Origin: Arthrobacter oryzae
Lineage (GTDB): Bacteria > Actinomycetota > Actinomycetes > Actinomycetales > Micrococcaceae
Assembly: GCF_030718995.1 (NCBI RefSeq)
Contig: NZ_CP132204.1
Coordinates: 1,302,001 to 1,366,000, forward strand
Direction of reading: 5' to 3'
DNA length: 64,000 nt
Made by a program: the position numbers and the translations under genes. Below, piece after piece: positions 9,543-19,947 of this stretch; positions within the stretch are counted from its first letter, which is position 1, and each line of letters begins with the position of its first letter. Under the pieces are notes generated by a model. That model had not been told where the DNA came from, did no database searches, and saw nothing but the letters and a program-made list of their open reading frames with translations.

Positions 9543-10235
9543 CTACGCCGGAACTGCGACGATAACCTGTGCCGCCCGCAGGACCCGCTCGCCGGACTTG
9601 TAGCCGGAGCGCAGGACCTGGCTGACGGTGTCGATTTCGACATCCTGGCCGGGCTGCTGGATGAGGGCCTCGTGGATCGTGGGATCGAACTCCACTCCGG
9701 TCTCATCGATGCGCACCAGGCCGTAGGTCTTCAGCGCGTTCTCCAGCTTGGCGGCGATCGCGGCGAACGGACCGTCGGCCAGGTCACCGTGCTGGCGGGC
9801 GGCGTCGACGTCGTCCAGCACCGGAAGCAGCGAGTTCAGGACGCCGATGACGGCCATCTCCCCTGCCACGGCGCGGTCGCGTTCCACCCGCTTGCGGTAG
9901 TTAACGTACTCAGCCTGCAGGCGGCGGAGATCGTTCCTGAGTTCCTCCGCCTCCTCCGCGCCGACGCCCTGGGCCACCGATTCCTCGGCCGGAACCTCAA
10001 CGCTGTTGAGGATGTCCTCGGCCTGGGACAGTGCGTCCCCGGAACCGGAGCCCCCTGCGGCGGCGTGCTCCTGGTCAGGGTGGCGGGCCTGGCCGGTCTT
10101 CGGATCAACCTTGCGGTTGTCGTGGATCACCGGCTTCTGCGGCTCGTTCTCCTGGCGCTCGTTCTCGCGGTTGTCGCGCGCGTGCTGCTGGTCTTTGGAA
10201 GAGCTGTGCTCTTCTTCGTTACCGTGATGCGGCAT
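9543..10235 (-). CDS. grpE: nucleotide exchange factor GrpE
   Basis: A protein of 230 residues. A charged, disordered N-terminus (first about 85 residues, rich in H, N, E, Q) precedes the coiled-coil region (ELRNDLRRLQAEYVNYRKRVERDR) and the beta-domain that contacts DnaK (VLPVLDDVDAARQHGDL). GrpE releases ADP from DnaK and so resets the chaperone cycle. It begins two bases after the dnaK stop, so the two are translated together. The acidic tail of the window's dnaK and the basic linker here are normal for actinobacteria. Confidence 0.95.
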   Translation of the reverse strand: MPHHGNEEEHSSSKDQQHARDNRENERQENEPQKPVIHDNRKVDPKTGQARHPDQEHAAAGGSGSGDALSQAEDILNSVEVPAEESVAQGVGAEEAEELRNDLRRLQAEYVNYRKRVERDRAVAGEMAVIGVLNSLLPVLDDVDAARQHGDLADGPFAAIAAKLENALKTYGLVRIDETGVEFDPTIHEALIQQPGQDVEIDTVSQVLRSGYKSGERVLRAAQVIVAVPA

Positions 10236-10237
10236 GA

Positions 10238-12106
<1,869 letters not shown>

Positions 12107-12196
12107 GTGTTGCTTCCTTCTTTCCTTGGAAACGACCCGGCGCCGGGTTGCCGGGCTGGCCGGTTCAGGCTGGTCGAAATTCAGGCACGCCCACTC

Positions 12197-12217
12197 ATTG
12201 AGCGATCTACACTCAAC
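12197..12217. promoter_or_regulatory. HAIR operator 1 upstream of dnaK
   Basis: ATTGAGC-7 nt-ACTCAAC closely matches the HspR-associated inverted repeat consensus CTTGAGT-N7-ACTCAAG. It lies about 90 bp upstream of the dnaK start. Confidence 0.88.
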
Positions 12218-12249
12218 TTTACCCACGGCCGGAATTAAGTCAATCCAAG

Positions 12250-12270
12250 GTTGAGTCAACCACGCTCAAC
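12250..12270. promoter_or_regulatory. HAIR operator 2 upstream of dnaK
   Basis: GTTGAGT-7 nt-GCTCAAC is a second HAIR, centred 53 bp from the first, about five helical turns away, so both can be bound on one face of the DNA. Confidence 0.85.
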
Positions 12271-12343
12271 TTCGGATTTCCCTTGGGGAGCACGGGTGCC
12301 TGAGCCCACCAACAAGGCCGCGAATCCGGGCCGGACACGGAGC

Positions 12344-12384
12344 GCCCGGCGGCGGTTTCGCTGTGCGTGAAACCGCCGCCGGGC
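12344..12384 (-). terminator. strong GC-rich hairpin downstream of the repeat-protein gene
   Basis: Perfect 16-bp arms (12344-12359 and 12369-12384) flank a 9-nt loop, just beyond the stop of the gene at 12408-12875. There is no U-tract, as is common for terminators in GC-rich actinobacteria. It also insulates the dnaK promoter from upstream transcription. Confidence 0.65.
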
Positions 12385-12407
12385 GGGTCGGGAGCCGGGC
12401 GGGGCCG

Positions 12408-12875
12408 TCAGCGGGTGTCGCCGGACTCTTCGGCAGTATCCGCCGGGCGGGCAGTACCGGCGGCCGGCCCGGCCGTACCGGCTTCGCCGTAGTCGCCGTC
12501 CGGGTACTCGGCTTCGTCAGGATTCACCGCGTTCTCCCCCGCGGTGCCGTCCTTGCCGTCATCGCTGGCTCCGTATTCGCCTTCGCCGGCTCCGGCCGGT
12601 TTCCCGACTGCCCCGGCAGTTCCGTAATCACCTTCGGAGTATTCGCCTTCGCCGGCCCCGGCCGGTTTCCCGACAGCCCCGGCACTTCCGTAATCACCCT
12701 GGGAATATTCGCCTTCGCCGACGCCGGCCGGTTTCCCGACAGCCCCGGCAGTGCCGTAATCACCTTCGGAATATTCGCCTTCGCCGGTGCCTTCGACTGC
12801 CGGCGCGGGCTCGGTGCTGCGCTGCTTTTCAGCTTCGAATTCGCTGTTCTCTGAAAATTCGCTGTTCTCTGACAC
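12408..12875 (-). CDS. acidic tandem-repeat protein of unknown function
   Basis: A protein of 155 residues that I do not recognise. It opens with a doubled SENSEF, then carries three copies of a 22-residue unit beginning GEGEYSEGDYGTAGAVGKPA at residues 31, 53 and 75, plus a partial fourth at 97 and a related EYPDGDYG at about 123. It is strongly acidic and Gly-rich, without Cys or membrane segments, so it is probably disordered and soluble. The start is GTG at 12875 after an AGGAGGGA site. Stress-response or hydration-type roles are known for other Gly/acidic repeat proteins, but nothing here shows a function. Confidence 0.65.
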   Translation of the reverse strand: MSENSEFSENSEFEAEKQRSTEPAPAVEGTGEGEYSEGDYGTAGAVGKPAGVGEGEYSQGDYGSAGAVGKPAGAGEGEYSEGDYGTAGAVGKPAGAGEGEYGASDDGKDGTAGENAVNPDEAEYPDGDYGEAGTAGPAAGTARPADTAEESGDTR

Positions 12876-12891
12876 TGACGGTTCCCTCCTG

Positions 12892-12948
12892 GAAGCATCG
12901 GACGCCCGGACGGGCGCAGGGGCAGTCTATCCATCCGTCCGATGCTTC
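12892..12948 (-). terminator. long-stem hairpin between abfA and the repeat-protein gene
   Basis: A perfect 13-bp stem (12892-12904 with 12936-12948) has a loop that itself contains a small GCCCG/CGGGC hairpin. It begins 10 bp after the abfA stop and ends just before the Shine-Dalgarno of the next gene. It is probably the terminator of the arabinoside operon, possibly leaky into the repeat-protein gene. Confidence 0.55.
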
Positions 12949-12958
12949 AACAGGGGCG

Positions 12959-14494
12959 TCAGCTGCGCACGACCTCCAGTTCGATAGCAGTCCAGGACAG
13001 TGCCGGCAGGCTGGCGCGGACTTCGCCGCCGGCAGCCTTGACACCTTCCAGCGCGGTCAGGCCGACGGCACCGGGGTTGTCCTGGGTGTTGGTGATGAAC
13101 CGGTCTGCGCCGTCGGGAATGCGCAGCACGTCGGCCCGGACCACCTGCCGTGCATCAAATCCGCGAAGGACCACTTCGACGTCGGCGGCTTCTTCCAGCC
13201 CGCGGTTGGCCAGGAACAAGGCGATGCGCCCGGTTTCCTCGTTCCAGGTGGCGCTGACGTCCACAAGGTCGGCGTCGCCGAATTTGGCGTTGCTGTATTT
13301 GTCCGAGTCGACGGCGAGCCGGAGGATCTGCCCGTGCGCCAGCTCGGCCATGCGGGCAAACGGATGGAAGATGGTCTGCTTCCACGCCGGACCGTTTTCC
13401 TCGCTGAGGATGGGGGCAATCACGTTGACCAGCTGCGCCTGGTTGGCGATCTTGACGCGGTCGCCGTGCCGGAGCAGGGAGTTCAGGAACGTTCCGACGA
13501 CGACGGCGTCCGTCACGTTGTATTTGTCTTCGATGACGCGGGGGTGCTCACGCCAGCCGTGCCTGCCCACCTGTTCAGGGCTGTCGGCATCGCCGGGCCG
13601 GGTGTACCAGACGTTCCATTCGTCGAAGGAGAGGTTGATGTGCTTTTTGTGCTTGCCCTTGGCCCGGACGGCGTCCGCCGTGGCGATCACGGATTCGATG
13701 AAGTAGTCCATGTCCACGGCGCTGGCGAGGAAGCTGCCGGCGTCGCCGTCGTGCTCCTGGTAGTACGCGTGCAGGGAGACGTAGTCCACCTGGTCGTAGG
13801 TGTGCGTCAGGACGGTCTGCTCCCAGGCGCCGAAGGTGGGCATTCCGGAGTTGGAGCTGCCGCACGCCACGAGCTCGATGTCCGGATCGACGAAGCGCAT
13901 GGCCTTCGCCGCTTCCTGCGCCAGGCGGCCGTATTCCTCGGCCGTCTTGTGTCCGATCTGCCACGGGCCGTCCATCTCGTTGCCGAGGCACCACAGCTTG
14001 ATATTGAAGGGGTCCTCGTGGCCGTTCTTGCGGCGCAGGTCGGACAGCCGGGTGCCGGACGGAATGTTGGCGTATTCCACCAGCTCACGGGCTGCGTCCA
14101 CGCCGCGGGTGCCGAGGTTGACGGCTTCCATGACCTCCACGCCGGCCTCGCGGGACCAGTCCACGAATTCGTGCAGGCCGAAGGCGTTGGTTTCGAGCGT
14201 GTGCCAGGCTCCGTCCAGCCTGCGCGGCCTGTCGGCCGCCGGCCCGATGCCGTCCTCCCAGTTGTAGCCGGACACGAAATTTCCGCCCGGGTAGCGGACC
14301 ACGGTGGCGCCGAGCTCCTTGACGAGGTCCATGACGTCGCGGCGGAATCCGCGCTCGTCAGCCGCGGGATGGCCCGGTTCATAGATGCCGGTGTAGACGC
14401 AGCGGCCCATGTGCTCAACAAAGGATCCGAAAATCCGGCGGGGAACCTCACCTACGGTGAAGTCGCGGTCAATGGTGATGCGTGCGCGGGACAT
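12959..14494 (-). CDS. abfA: alpha-N-arabinofuranosidase, GH51
   Basis: A hydrolase of 511 residues that releases L-arabinofuranose from arabino-oligosaccharides. It has the GH51 (beta/alpha)8 barrel with the acid/base Glu in CLGNEMDGPWQ and the nucleophile Glu in SFDEWNVWY, followed by a C-terminal beta-sandwich. There is no signal peptide, so it acts in the cytoplasm on imported oligomers. It is the last gene of the operon with the ABC importer upstream, which explains its role: import then hydrolysis. Length and motifs are normal for the family. Confidence 0.94.
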   Translation of the reverse strand: MSRARITIDRDFTVGEVPRRIFGSFVEHMGRCVYTGIYEPGHPAADERGFRRDVMDLVKELGATVVRYPGGNFVSGYNWEDGIGPAADRPRRLDGAWHTLETNAFGLHEFVDWSREAGVEVMEAVNLGTRGVDAARELVEYANIPSGTRLSDLRRKNGHEDPFNIKLWCLGNEMDGPWQIGHKTAEEYGRLAQEAAKAMRFVDPDIELVACGSSNSGMPTFGAWEQTVLTHTYDQVDYVSLHAYYQEHDGDAGSFLASAVDMDYFIESVIATADAVRAKGKHKKHINLSFDEWNVWYTRPGDADSPEQVGRHGWREHPRVIEDKYNVTDAVVVGTFLNSLLRHGDRVKIANQAQLVNVIAPILSEENGPAWKQTIFHPFARMAELAHGQILRLAVDSDKYSNAKFGDADLVDVSATWNEETGRIALFLANRGLEEAADVEVVLRGFDARQVVRADVLRIPDGADRFITNTQDNPGAVGLTALEGVKAAGGEVRASLPALSWTAIELEVVRS

Positions 14495-14557
14495 TTTGCT
14501 CCTGTCCTGGTGGTGGGCTTGATTCGGGTGGCGGGGCTGGTGTTGCGGGCTGCGGCG

Positions 14558-15457
14558 TCAGGTGCCGGCGAGGCCGGTGGTGGCCACGCCCCTGATGATC
14601 TGCCGCTGGAAGAACAGGAACACCACGATCAGGGGCAGTGCGGCCAGCAGCGCGGACGCCATGTTCTGGGCGTACTGGATCCCGTAGGCGCTCTTGATGG
14701 TCTGCAGGCCCACCGGCAGGGTGAGCAGCGAGCTCTCGTTGGTGGCGATGAACGGCCAGAGGAAGTTGTTCCAGGCGCCGATGAACACGAAGATCGCGAC
14801 GGCGGCCAGGATCGGCCGGGACAGCGGAAGGACGATCGTGGTGAAGATCCGCAGCCTTCCGGCGCCGTCCATCAGCGCGGCCTCCTCGAGTTCGCGCGGG
14901 ATCTGGTCGAAGAACTTCTTGAGCACAAACACCATTGGCGAGTGGATCACCTGCGGCAGGATCAGCGCCCAGTACGTGTCGATCAGGTTCAGCGCCTGCA
15001 TCTGCTGGAACAGCGGAATGATGAGGACCGGCGGCGGGACGATGATGGATGCCACGATCACGCCCATCAGCATTTTCTTGCCGCGGAAATCAATCCTCGA
15101 AATGGCGTAGGCAACGGAGGCGGAGATCACCAGCGTGATGGCGGTGATCGCCGCGGACGTGAACAGCGAGTTGAGCGTCCAGGTGGGGATGTTGCCGCTC
15201 TGCAGGACTTTGGCAAAGGCGTCAAGGGTGAAGCCCGACGCCGGTATCCAGCTGATGGGGGTGGAGGCAGCATCAGTTTCGCTCTTCAGGGCGGTGGCCG
15301 TGGCCCAGGCGAAAGGTACCAGCCACGCCACGGCAAGGACCGCCACAATGACGGTGGCCAGGATGCGGGACAGCGGCGTCTTCGGGCGCCGGTTTGGCAT
15401 GGTTTCCGCGGAACCCTTTGGCTGGAGTGCGGGCTTGGAAAGTGTGGTGGTAGCCAT
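14558..15457 (-). CDS. carbohydrate ABC transporter permease (MalG/AraQ type)
   Basis: A membrane protein of 299 residues with six segments and the EAA loop (ELEEAALMDGAGRLRIFTTIVLP), where the ATPase binds. The N-terminal ~30 residues are cytoplasmic. It pairs with the permease encoded just upstream (2-bp gap). No ATPase gene is present, so the system probably borrows a shared MsmK/UgpC-type ATPase encoded elsewhere, as is usual for CUT1 importers in actinobacteria. Confidence 0.9.
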   Translation of the reverse strand: MATTTLSKPALQPKGSAETMPNRRPKTPLSRILATVIVAVLAVAWLVPFAWATATALKSETDAASTPISWIPASGFTLDAFAKVLQSGNIPTWTLNSLFTSAAITAITLVISASVAYAISRIDFRGKKMLMGVIVASIIVPPPVLIIPLFQQMQALNLIDTYWALILPQVIHSPMVFVLKKFFDQIPRELEEAALMDGAGRLRIFTTIVLPLSRPILAAVAIFVFIGAWNNFLWPFIATNESSLLTLPVGLQTIKSAYGIQYAQNMASALLAALPLIVVFLFFQRQIIRGVATTGLAGT

Positions 15458-15459
15458 GG

Positions 15460-16404
15460 CTAGGCGCTCCTTTTCCGGGTGGCGAAGACCTGGGCCAGCG
15501 CGATGAGCAGGATCAGGCCGAAGAAGATGTAGGAAATGGCGGCGGAATAACCCAGCCGGTAGCCCGTGAAGCCGGCCTCGAAGATGTACTGCACGATGGA
15601 GCGGGTCGCTCCGCCCGGTCCGCCTTCAGTCATCTGGTAGATCTGGTCAAAGACTTTCAAGGACGCGAGGATCTGCAGGATCACGATCATCACCGTGGTG
15701 GGGCCAAGCTGGGGAAGGCTGATGGAGAAGAACTGGCGCCAGCCGCCGGCGCCGTCGAGCGAGGCTGCCTCGTAGTGCTGCTGCGGGATGTTCTGCAGCG
15801 CGGCCAGGTACAGCAGGAAGTTGAAGCCGATGGTCCACCAGACCGTGGCGATCACCACGGCCCACATCGCCACCGCGGGATCGTTGAGCCACGCCACCGG
15901 CGGAATGCCCACCTTTGCGAGCAAATCGTTGAACAGGCCGAGCTCCGGGTTGTACATCCAGGCAAAGAACAGCGAGACCACGGTGGAGGCCAGCAGGAAC
16001 GGGGAGAAGAAGGAGAGCCGCCACAGCCACTGCGCCGGCAGGCCCATGTTGACGAGTGCTGCCAGCGCCAAAGCAATGACCACCAGGGGCACGGTGCTGA
16101 TCAGCGTGAAGTAGAGAGTGTTCCCCAGGGAGCGCCACATGTCCGCGTCGGCGAAGGCCTCGGCGTAGTTGGCCAGGCCGATGATTCCGCTGTTGGCGCC
16201 GGTGAGGGATTTGCCGGTGAGGCTCATGATGGCGCCGGAAATCATGGGCCAGACCAGGAACAGCAGGAAGAAGACCAGGAACGGCGCGGAGAAGGCCCAG
16301 CCGTGGATGTTGTCACGCCGGGAGCGTGGCGACGTCGCGGCGGGCGCTGATTTTGCCGCTGGCGCTGATGTTTTCGCGGGCGCTGTGGTGCGGGCGGTGC
16401 TCAT
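15460..16404 (-). CDS. carbohydrate ABC transporter permease (MalF/AraP type)
   Basis: A permease of 314 residues with six membrane segments. It has the EAA motif (HYEAASLDGAGGWRQFFSISLPQL) and a long Ala/Ser/Thr-Pro N-terminal tail with APAKTSAPAAKSAPA-like repetition. It forms the heterodimeric channel with the downstream permease. It belongs to the same transcription unit as the binding protein and GH51 enzyme, so the likely cargo is arabinose-containing oligosaccharides. Confidence 0.9.
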   Translation of the reverse strand: MSTARTTAPAKTSAPAAKSAPAATSPRSRRDNIHGWAFSAPFLVFFLLFLVWPMISGAIMSLTGKSLTGANSGIIGLANYAEAFADADMWRSLGNTLYFTLISTVPLVVIALALAALVNMGLPAQWLWRLSFFSPFLLASTVVSLFFAWMYNPELGLFNDLLAKVGIPPVAWLNDPAVAMWAVVIATVWWTIGFNFLLYLAALQNIPQQHYEAASLDGAGGWRQFFSISLPQLGPTTVMIVILQILASLKVFDQIYQMTEGGPGGATRSIVQYIFEAGFTGYRLGYSAAISYIFFGLILLIALAQVFATRKRSA

Positions 16405-16498
16405 GAGGACTCCTTTGTCACGGGCGGGTCGGTGCTCAGGTTGGTGCTCAAGCGGGGTTCGGCAATGCGTGCTCCAGCAGTGGTGCCGGGTCCGGCGC

Positions 16499-17836
16499 TC
16501 ATACCGGATTCGGCATGGCCAGAACCGTGTTGATGCGCTTCATGAAGGCATCCCAGCCGTCCGCGGCCTTGTCCCGCCCCAGGAACACGTTCTGGACGTT
16601 CTCGGCGAAATAGCCCTGGAAATCGGATCCGGAACCGGTGAACCAGGCCACGGGGTCGTAGTTGATGATGTCCGCCGCGTGGGCATAGTCCGCCTGCGGC
16701 TTCAATGCCGCGTACTCCGGCGAGTTCACCACCGGCTGGTAGGCCGGAATGTGGCCGGCTTCGGCCCAGCTCAGGGAGTTCTTGAGCATGGACGCGACGA
16801 ACTGGTAAACGCCGCGGCGCCTGGATTCGTCCAGCGTTGCCTGGTGCGGCAGCACGAACGAATGCGAGTCGGCGAAGGCTGCCGGCGTTCCGAACAGAGT
16901 GGGGATGGTGCTGGCACCGAACGGGACACCCGCCGTCTTCATGGTGGGCAGCTCCCAGACACCGGTGAAAAGCAGCCCCGACCCCTGGCTGGCGAACTCG
17001 GCGATGGCCGTGCCGCCGTCGCCGCTTTTCGTGGAAATGGTGTTGTCCAGCAGCGAAGTGATGAACTCCAGGCAGTCGATGGCCACATCCCGGTCCACTT
17101 GGGCGGGCCTGCCGGGTTCCAGGATGAAGTCCGCGCCGTGCTGGCGGTACAGGGTGTAGAAGAGGCGCCACATCTGCGCGCCGTCGCCGAGGTAACCGTA
17201 GGAGAGCCCGTGCTTGCCGGTGACGCGCTGCAGTTCACGGCTCACCTCGAGGAACTGCGACGGCGAGGAAATGTCCGCGAGCCGGCCATCGCTGCCCAGG
17301 ACGCCGGCTTTGTCCGCCACTTCCGTGTTGTAGAGCATGACGAACGGGTGCGAATCCAGCGCCAGCGAAAAAACCTGGCCGTTGAACTGGCTCTTCTCCC
17401 AGATCCTGGAGCCGAAGTCCTCCGGGCGCACACCGAACTCCGCCAGCAGGTCCAGGTCCCACGCATCCAGCAGCCCGCCCGGGGCATAGCCGGGGACCCT
17501 TGCCGCGTGCATCACGGCCACCTCGGGCGGGCGCCCTCCGGCCGAGGCCATGGCCAGCTTGGTGTAGTACGGCGTACCCCAGGCGAGCACCGTGGGCTTG
17601 ATCCTGAAGTCAGGATGGTCCGCGTTGGCCTTGTCGATCATGGCCATCATCTTGATGCCGTCTCCTCCCGAGAGCAGATGCCAGAACCGGATGTCATTGC
17701 CGGCCGCCTGGGCCGCTCCGCCGCATCCTGTCAGGCTTGCTCCCAGCGAAAGGCTGCCTGCGAGCACACCTCCCCCAAGCAGCAGCTGCCTTCGGGTCAT
17801 CTGCATCGGGCGTGAATCAACTTGCTTCACCGTCAC
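16499..17836 (-). CDS. extracellular sugar-binding lipoprotein (ABC importer)
   Basis: A type 1 solute-binding protein of 445 residues. A twin-Arg-like MTRRQLLLGGGVLAG and the lipobox LTGC near residues 32-35 suggest Tat-type export and lipid anchoring. The body matches the CUT1/UgpB-like family (IRFWHLLSGGDGIKMM). It is first in the operon, directly behind a LacI-type operator and a second dyad. It should deliver arabino-oligosaccharides to the two permeases. A start inside the frame at the second Met is also possible. Confidence 0.9.
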   Translation of the reverse strand: MTVKQVDSRPMQMTRRQLLLGGGVLAGSLSLGASLTGCGGAAQAAGNDIRFWHLLSGGDGIKMMAMIDKANADHPDFRIKPTVLAWGTPYYTKLAMASAGGRPPEVAVMHAARVPGYAPGGLLDAWDLDLLAEFGVRPEDFGSRIWEKSQFNGQVFSLALDSHPFVMLYNTEVADKAGVLGSDGRLADISSPSQFLEVSRELQRVTGKHGLSYGYLGDGAQMWRLFYTLYRQHGADFILEPGRPAQVDRDVAIDCLEFITSLLDNTISTKSGDGGTAIAEFASQGSGLLFTGVWELPTMKTAGVPFGASTIPTLFGTPAAFADSHSFVLPHQATLDESRRRGVYQFVASMLKNSLSWAEAGHIPAYQPVVNSPEYAALKPQADYAHAADIINYDPVAWFTGSGSDFQGYFAENVQNVFLGRDKAADGWDAFMKRINTVLAMPNPV

Positions 17837-17937
17837 TCCTTTGGACGTAGCCGTTGGAAAAATCCGCCTGCCGCCGGGCTACTGCCGGTCATGTGGACCG
17901 GGCCCGGCGGCTGTGGGCTGAGACACACTTTATATCG

Positions 17938-17955
17938 TTGTAAATGCAGTTACAA
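17938..17955. promoter_or_regulatory. TTGTAA-6 nt-TTACAA dyad in the arabinoside promoter
   Basis: A perfect 6-bp inverted repeat immediately beside the LacI-type operator. It may be a second regulator site or may overlap the core promoter. Confidence 0.4.
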
Positions 17956-17962
17956 GGAAAAT

Positions 17963-17978
17963 TTGTTAGCGCTCACAA
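17963..17978. promoter_or_regulatory. LacI/GalR-family operator for the arabinoside operon
   Basis: TTGTTAGCGCTCACAA is a near-perfect palindrome centred on AGCGCT, differing at one position from the LacI-family core TGTGAGCGCTCACA. It sits about 130 bp upstream of the binding-protein start. The matching repressor gene is not in this window. Confidence 0.72.
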
Positions 17979-18011
17979 ACTAAGAGCCTGCACTCCCTGG
18001 CGCCTTCGCCT

Positions 18012-18737
18012 TTAGTCGAGTCCGGCCACGCCCGCCAGCACCCGGAGGTGGTGCTCGAACAGATCATCCCTGGCCGCGAAGGTGCCCTCTCCGTACTGGC
18101 CGAACACCTCGAAGCTGACTGCGCCGAACAGCGACGTCCAGACCAGAGCCCCGCGAGCCAAGAGGTCGTCCGGGACCGCCAGGCCCAGCTCCTCGCGGAT
18201 CACCGCCAGGTCCTGCGCCAACGGCCCGGACACGGCAGCTGAGGGGGTCTCCACGAGGAGGGCGCCGGCCCGCCAGGCGCCGTCGAAAATGTCCATCAAG
18301 GCGTTGATGACCCGCGTCCCCGGACCCGTGGTCCGTTCCGCGGGCGCCTGGTACCCGGGCACGGGGCTGCCGAAGAGCAGGGCATAGCGCGCGGGCTCGC
18401 GGACCGCCCAGCTGCGGACGGCCCGCCCCAGGGCCCGGAATCGTCCGGCGAAGTCCGCTTCCGCCACGCGCCCGACGGCGGCATCCACCTCGTCACCCAG
18501 CTCGCCGTACGCATCGATCAGCAGGAGGGTCAGCAGTTCGTCCCGGTTCTGCACGTACCGGTACACAGCCGAGGACACCACCCCCAGGTCCCTGGCGACG
18601 GCCCGCAGGGACAAGGCCGCCGCCCCGTGGACGGCCAGGTGCTCCCTGCCCAGCCGGACGATATCGGCGACGGTCTGCGCCCTGGCCCGCTCACGCGGAG
18701 TGCGGGGCATCGGACTGGGGGAAGGTGCGGCCGGCAT
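18012..18737 (-). CDS. TetR/AcrR-family transcriptional regulator
   Basis: A protein of 241 residues. The N-terminal helix-turn-helix (about 20-65) reads LSLRAVARDLGVVSSAVYRYVQNRDELL, a classic TetR DNA-binding unit. The C-terminal ligand domain resembles the WHG/TetR_C_13 group (RYALLFGSPVPGY). It is divergent from the NAD-dependent epimerase gene, and two inverted repeats with AGAGC half-sites lie between them, so it probably represses itself and that enzyme. The start at 18737 is favoured by a G-rich stretch just upstream; an internal ATG at 18710 is possible. Confidence 0.9.
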   Translation of the reverse strand: MPAAPSPSPMPRTPRERARAQTVADIVRLGREHLAVHGAAALSLRAVARDLGVVSSAVYRYVQNRDELLTLLLIDAYGELGDEVDAAVGRVAEADFAGRFRALGRAVRSWAVREPARYALLFGSPVPGYQAPAERTTGPGTRVINALMDIFDGAWRAGALLVETPSAAVSGPLAQDLAVIREELGLAVPDDLLARGALVWTSLFGAVSFEVFGQYGEGTFAARDDLFEHHLRVLAGVAGLD

Positions 18738-18776
18738 TCCCCCAGCATTCCATGATTCAGAGCACTGTCAACATTG

Positions 18777-18791
18777 AAGAGCAGTGCTCTT
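18777..18791. promoter_or_regulatory. TetR-type operator AAGAGCA-n-TGCTCTT
   Basis: A perfect 7-bp inverted repeat around one central base, between the divergent tetR and epimerase genes. This is the expected spot for an autoregulatory TetR operator. Confidence 0.6.
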
Positions 18792-18824
18792 GACTTTGCG
18801 TGCCCTGCGGAGCATCCTTATTCC

Positions 18825-18839
18825 GAGAGCACCGCTCTC
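18825..18839. promoter_or_regulatory. second AGAGC dyad GAGAGC-ACC-GCTCTC
   Basis: A 6-bp inverted repeat sharing the AGAGC/GCTCT half-site with the dyad at 18777-18791, centred 48 bp away and closer to the epimerase gene. Confidence 0.5.
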
Positions 18840-18895
18840 TACTAGCAGGCGCAGAACTAGCAGGCGCCGACTGAAGGCCCAGAAAAGAGAATCCG

Positions 18896-19825
18896 ATGCC
18901 CGAACTGTATGTAGTCACCGGCGCAGGCCCTGTCGGCTGGACCATTGCGGAGCAGCTGGCCGGCCAGGGAAACCGGGTGCGGGTCCTGACCCGTTCGGGC
19001 AGCGGCCCGGCGCACCCCCTCATCGACAGGATGTCCGTGGACGCCTCCAATGCCGGCCTGCTCGGCGAGGCCATCGCCGGGGCGTCGGCCGTCTTCCACT
19101 GCATCCACGGCTCCGCCTACGCCGCGGACGCATGGATGCGGGAACTCCCGCGGGCCGAAGAAGCGGTGCTGGCTGCAGCCGGCGAGGCGGGCGCCGTCGT
19201 CGTTTTTCCCGAAAGCCTGTATTCCTACAGCCGGCCGGATGCCGTCATGGCGGAGGACAGCCCGCGGGACGCCCAGGGCGGAAAGCGGGGCGTCCGCACG
19301 GCGCTGCTGAAGGCGCGGGACTCCTCCCCCACGGACACCGTGAGCGTCGTGGCGGGCGACTTCTTCGGCCCCCGGGTGCTGAACTCGCACGCCGGTGAGC
19401 GCATGGTCCCTGCCGTGCTGGCCGGAAAGAGGCTGCTGGTGATTGGCAGCGCGGACCAGCCGCACTCTTTCACGTATGTGCCCGACCTTGCCGCGGCCAT
19501 GATCCGCGCGGCGCAGACACCGTCCGTCTGGAACCGTGTATGGCACGCCCCCACGGGCCCGGCCGTCACCCAGCGCCAGCTCGCCACGGCCTTCACGGAA
19601 GCCGGCGGGGTGACTGCCCCGAAAGTCGGCGCAGTGCCGGGTTGGCTCCTCCGCGCCATGGGATTCGTCTCCTCCGGCACCCGGGAGCTGGCCGAAACGC
19701 TGTACCAGTTCGAGCGGCCTTTTGTGATGGATTCGCACGCCAGCGAGGCCGCCCTGGGGCTGCACCCGACCCCGCTGCCTGAAGCGGCCGCGGCCACGGT
19801 GGCCTGGTGGCGGGCGCGGGGCTGA
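18896..19825 (+). CDS. NAD-dependent epimerase/NmrA-like reductase
   Basis: A protein of 309 residues with an N-terminal Rossmann motif (VTGAGPVGWTIAEQL, about residues 6-20). It is an atypical extended SDR: the GxGxxG pattern is GAGPVG. A Tyr in ESLYSYSRPD lies where the catalytic Tyr would be, but YxxxK is not clear. It is probably cytosolic. It is the divergent partner of the TetR gene, suggesting induction by the substrate or by a toxic compound. The function is only known at family level. Confidence 0.75.
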   Translation: MPELYVVTGAGPVGWTIAEQLAGQGNRVRVLTRSGSGPAHPLIDRMSVDASNAGLLGEAIAGASAVFHCIHGSAYAADAWMRELPRAEEAVLAAAGEAGAVVVFPESLYSYSRPDAVMAEDSPRDAQGGKRGVRTALLKARDSSPTDTVSVVAGDFFGPRVLNSHAGERMVPAVLAGKRLLVIGSADQPHSFTYVPDLAAAMIRAAQTPSVWNRVWHAPTGPAVTQRQLATAFTEAGGVTAPKVGAVPGWLLRAMGFVSSGTRELAETLYQFERPFVMDSHASEAALGLHPTPLPEAAAATVAWWRARG

Positions 19826-19868
19826 GGGGCCGAGACGTCACGCAGAGCAGGCTTTAAGCCAACCAGGA

Positions 19869-19902
19869 AGGGTGCGGCCGCGTAAATTCACGGCCGCACC
19901 CT
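19869..19902. terminator. bidirectional terminator hairpin
   Basis: Perfect 12-bp arms (19869-19880, 19891-19902) with a 10-nt AT-containing loop lie between convergent genes ending at 19825 and 19948, an expected place for shared termination. Confidence 0.7.
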
Positions 19903-19947
19903 GAGCGGAGTCCTAAAAGTGTGCGTGGCCTGACGCCGCCGCTGCGC

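Noticed and set aside
13334..15463. A 709-residue plus-strand open frame opposite abfA and the permease gene
   Set aside because: It is antisense to two well-supported genes and its sequence is His/Gly/Asp-rich without domains.
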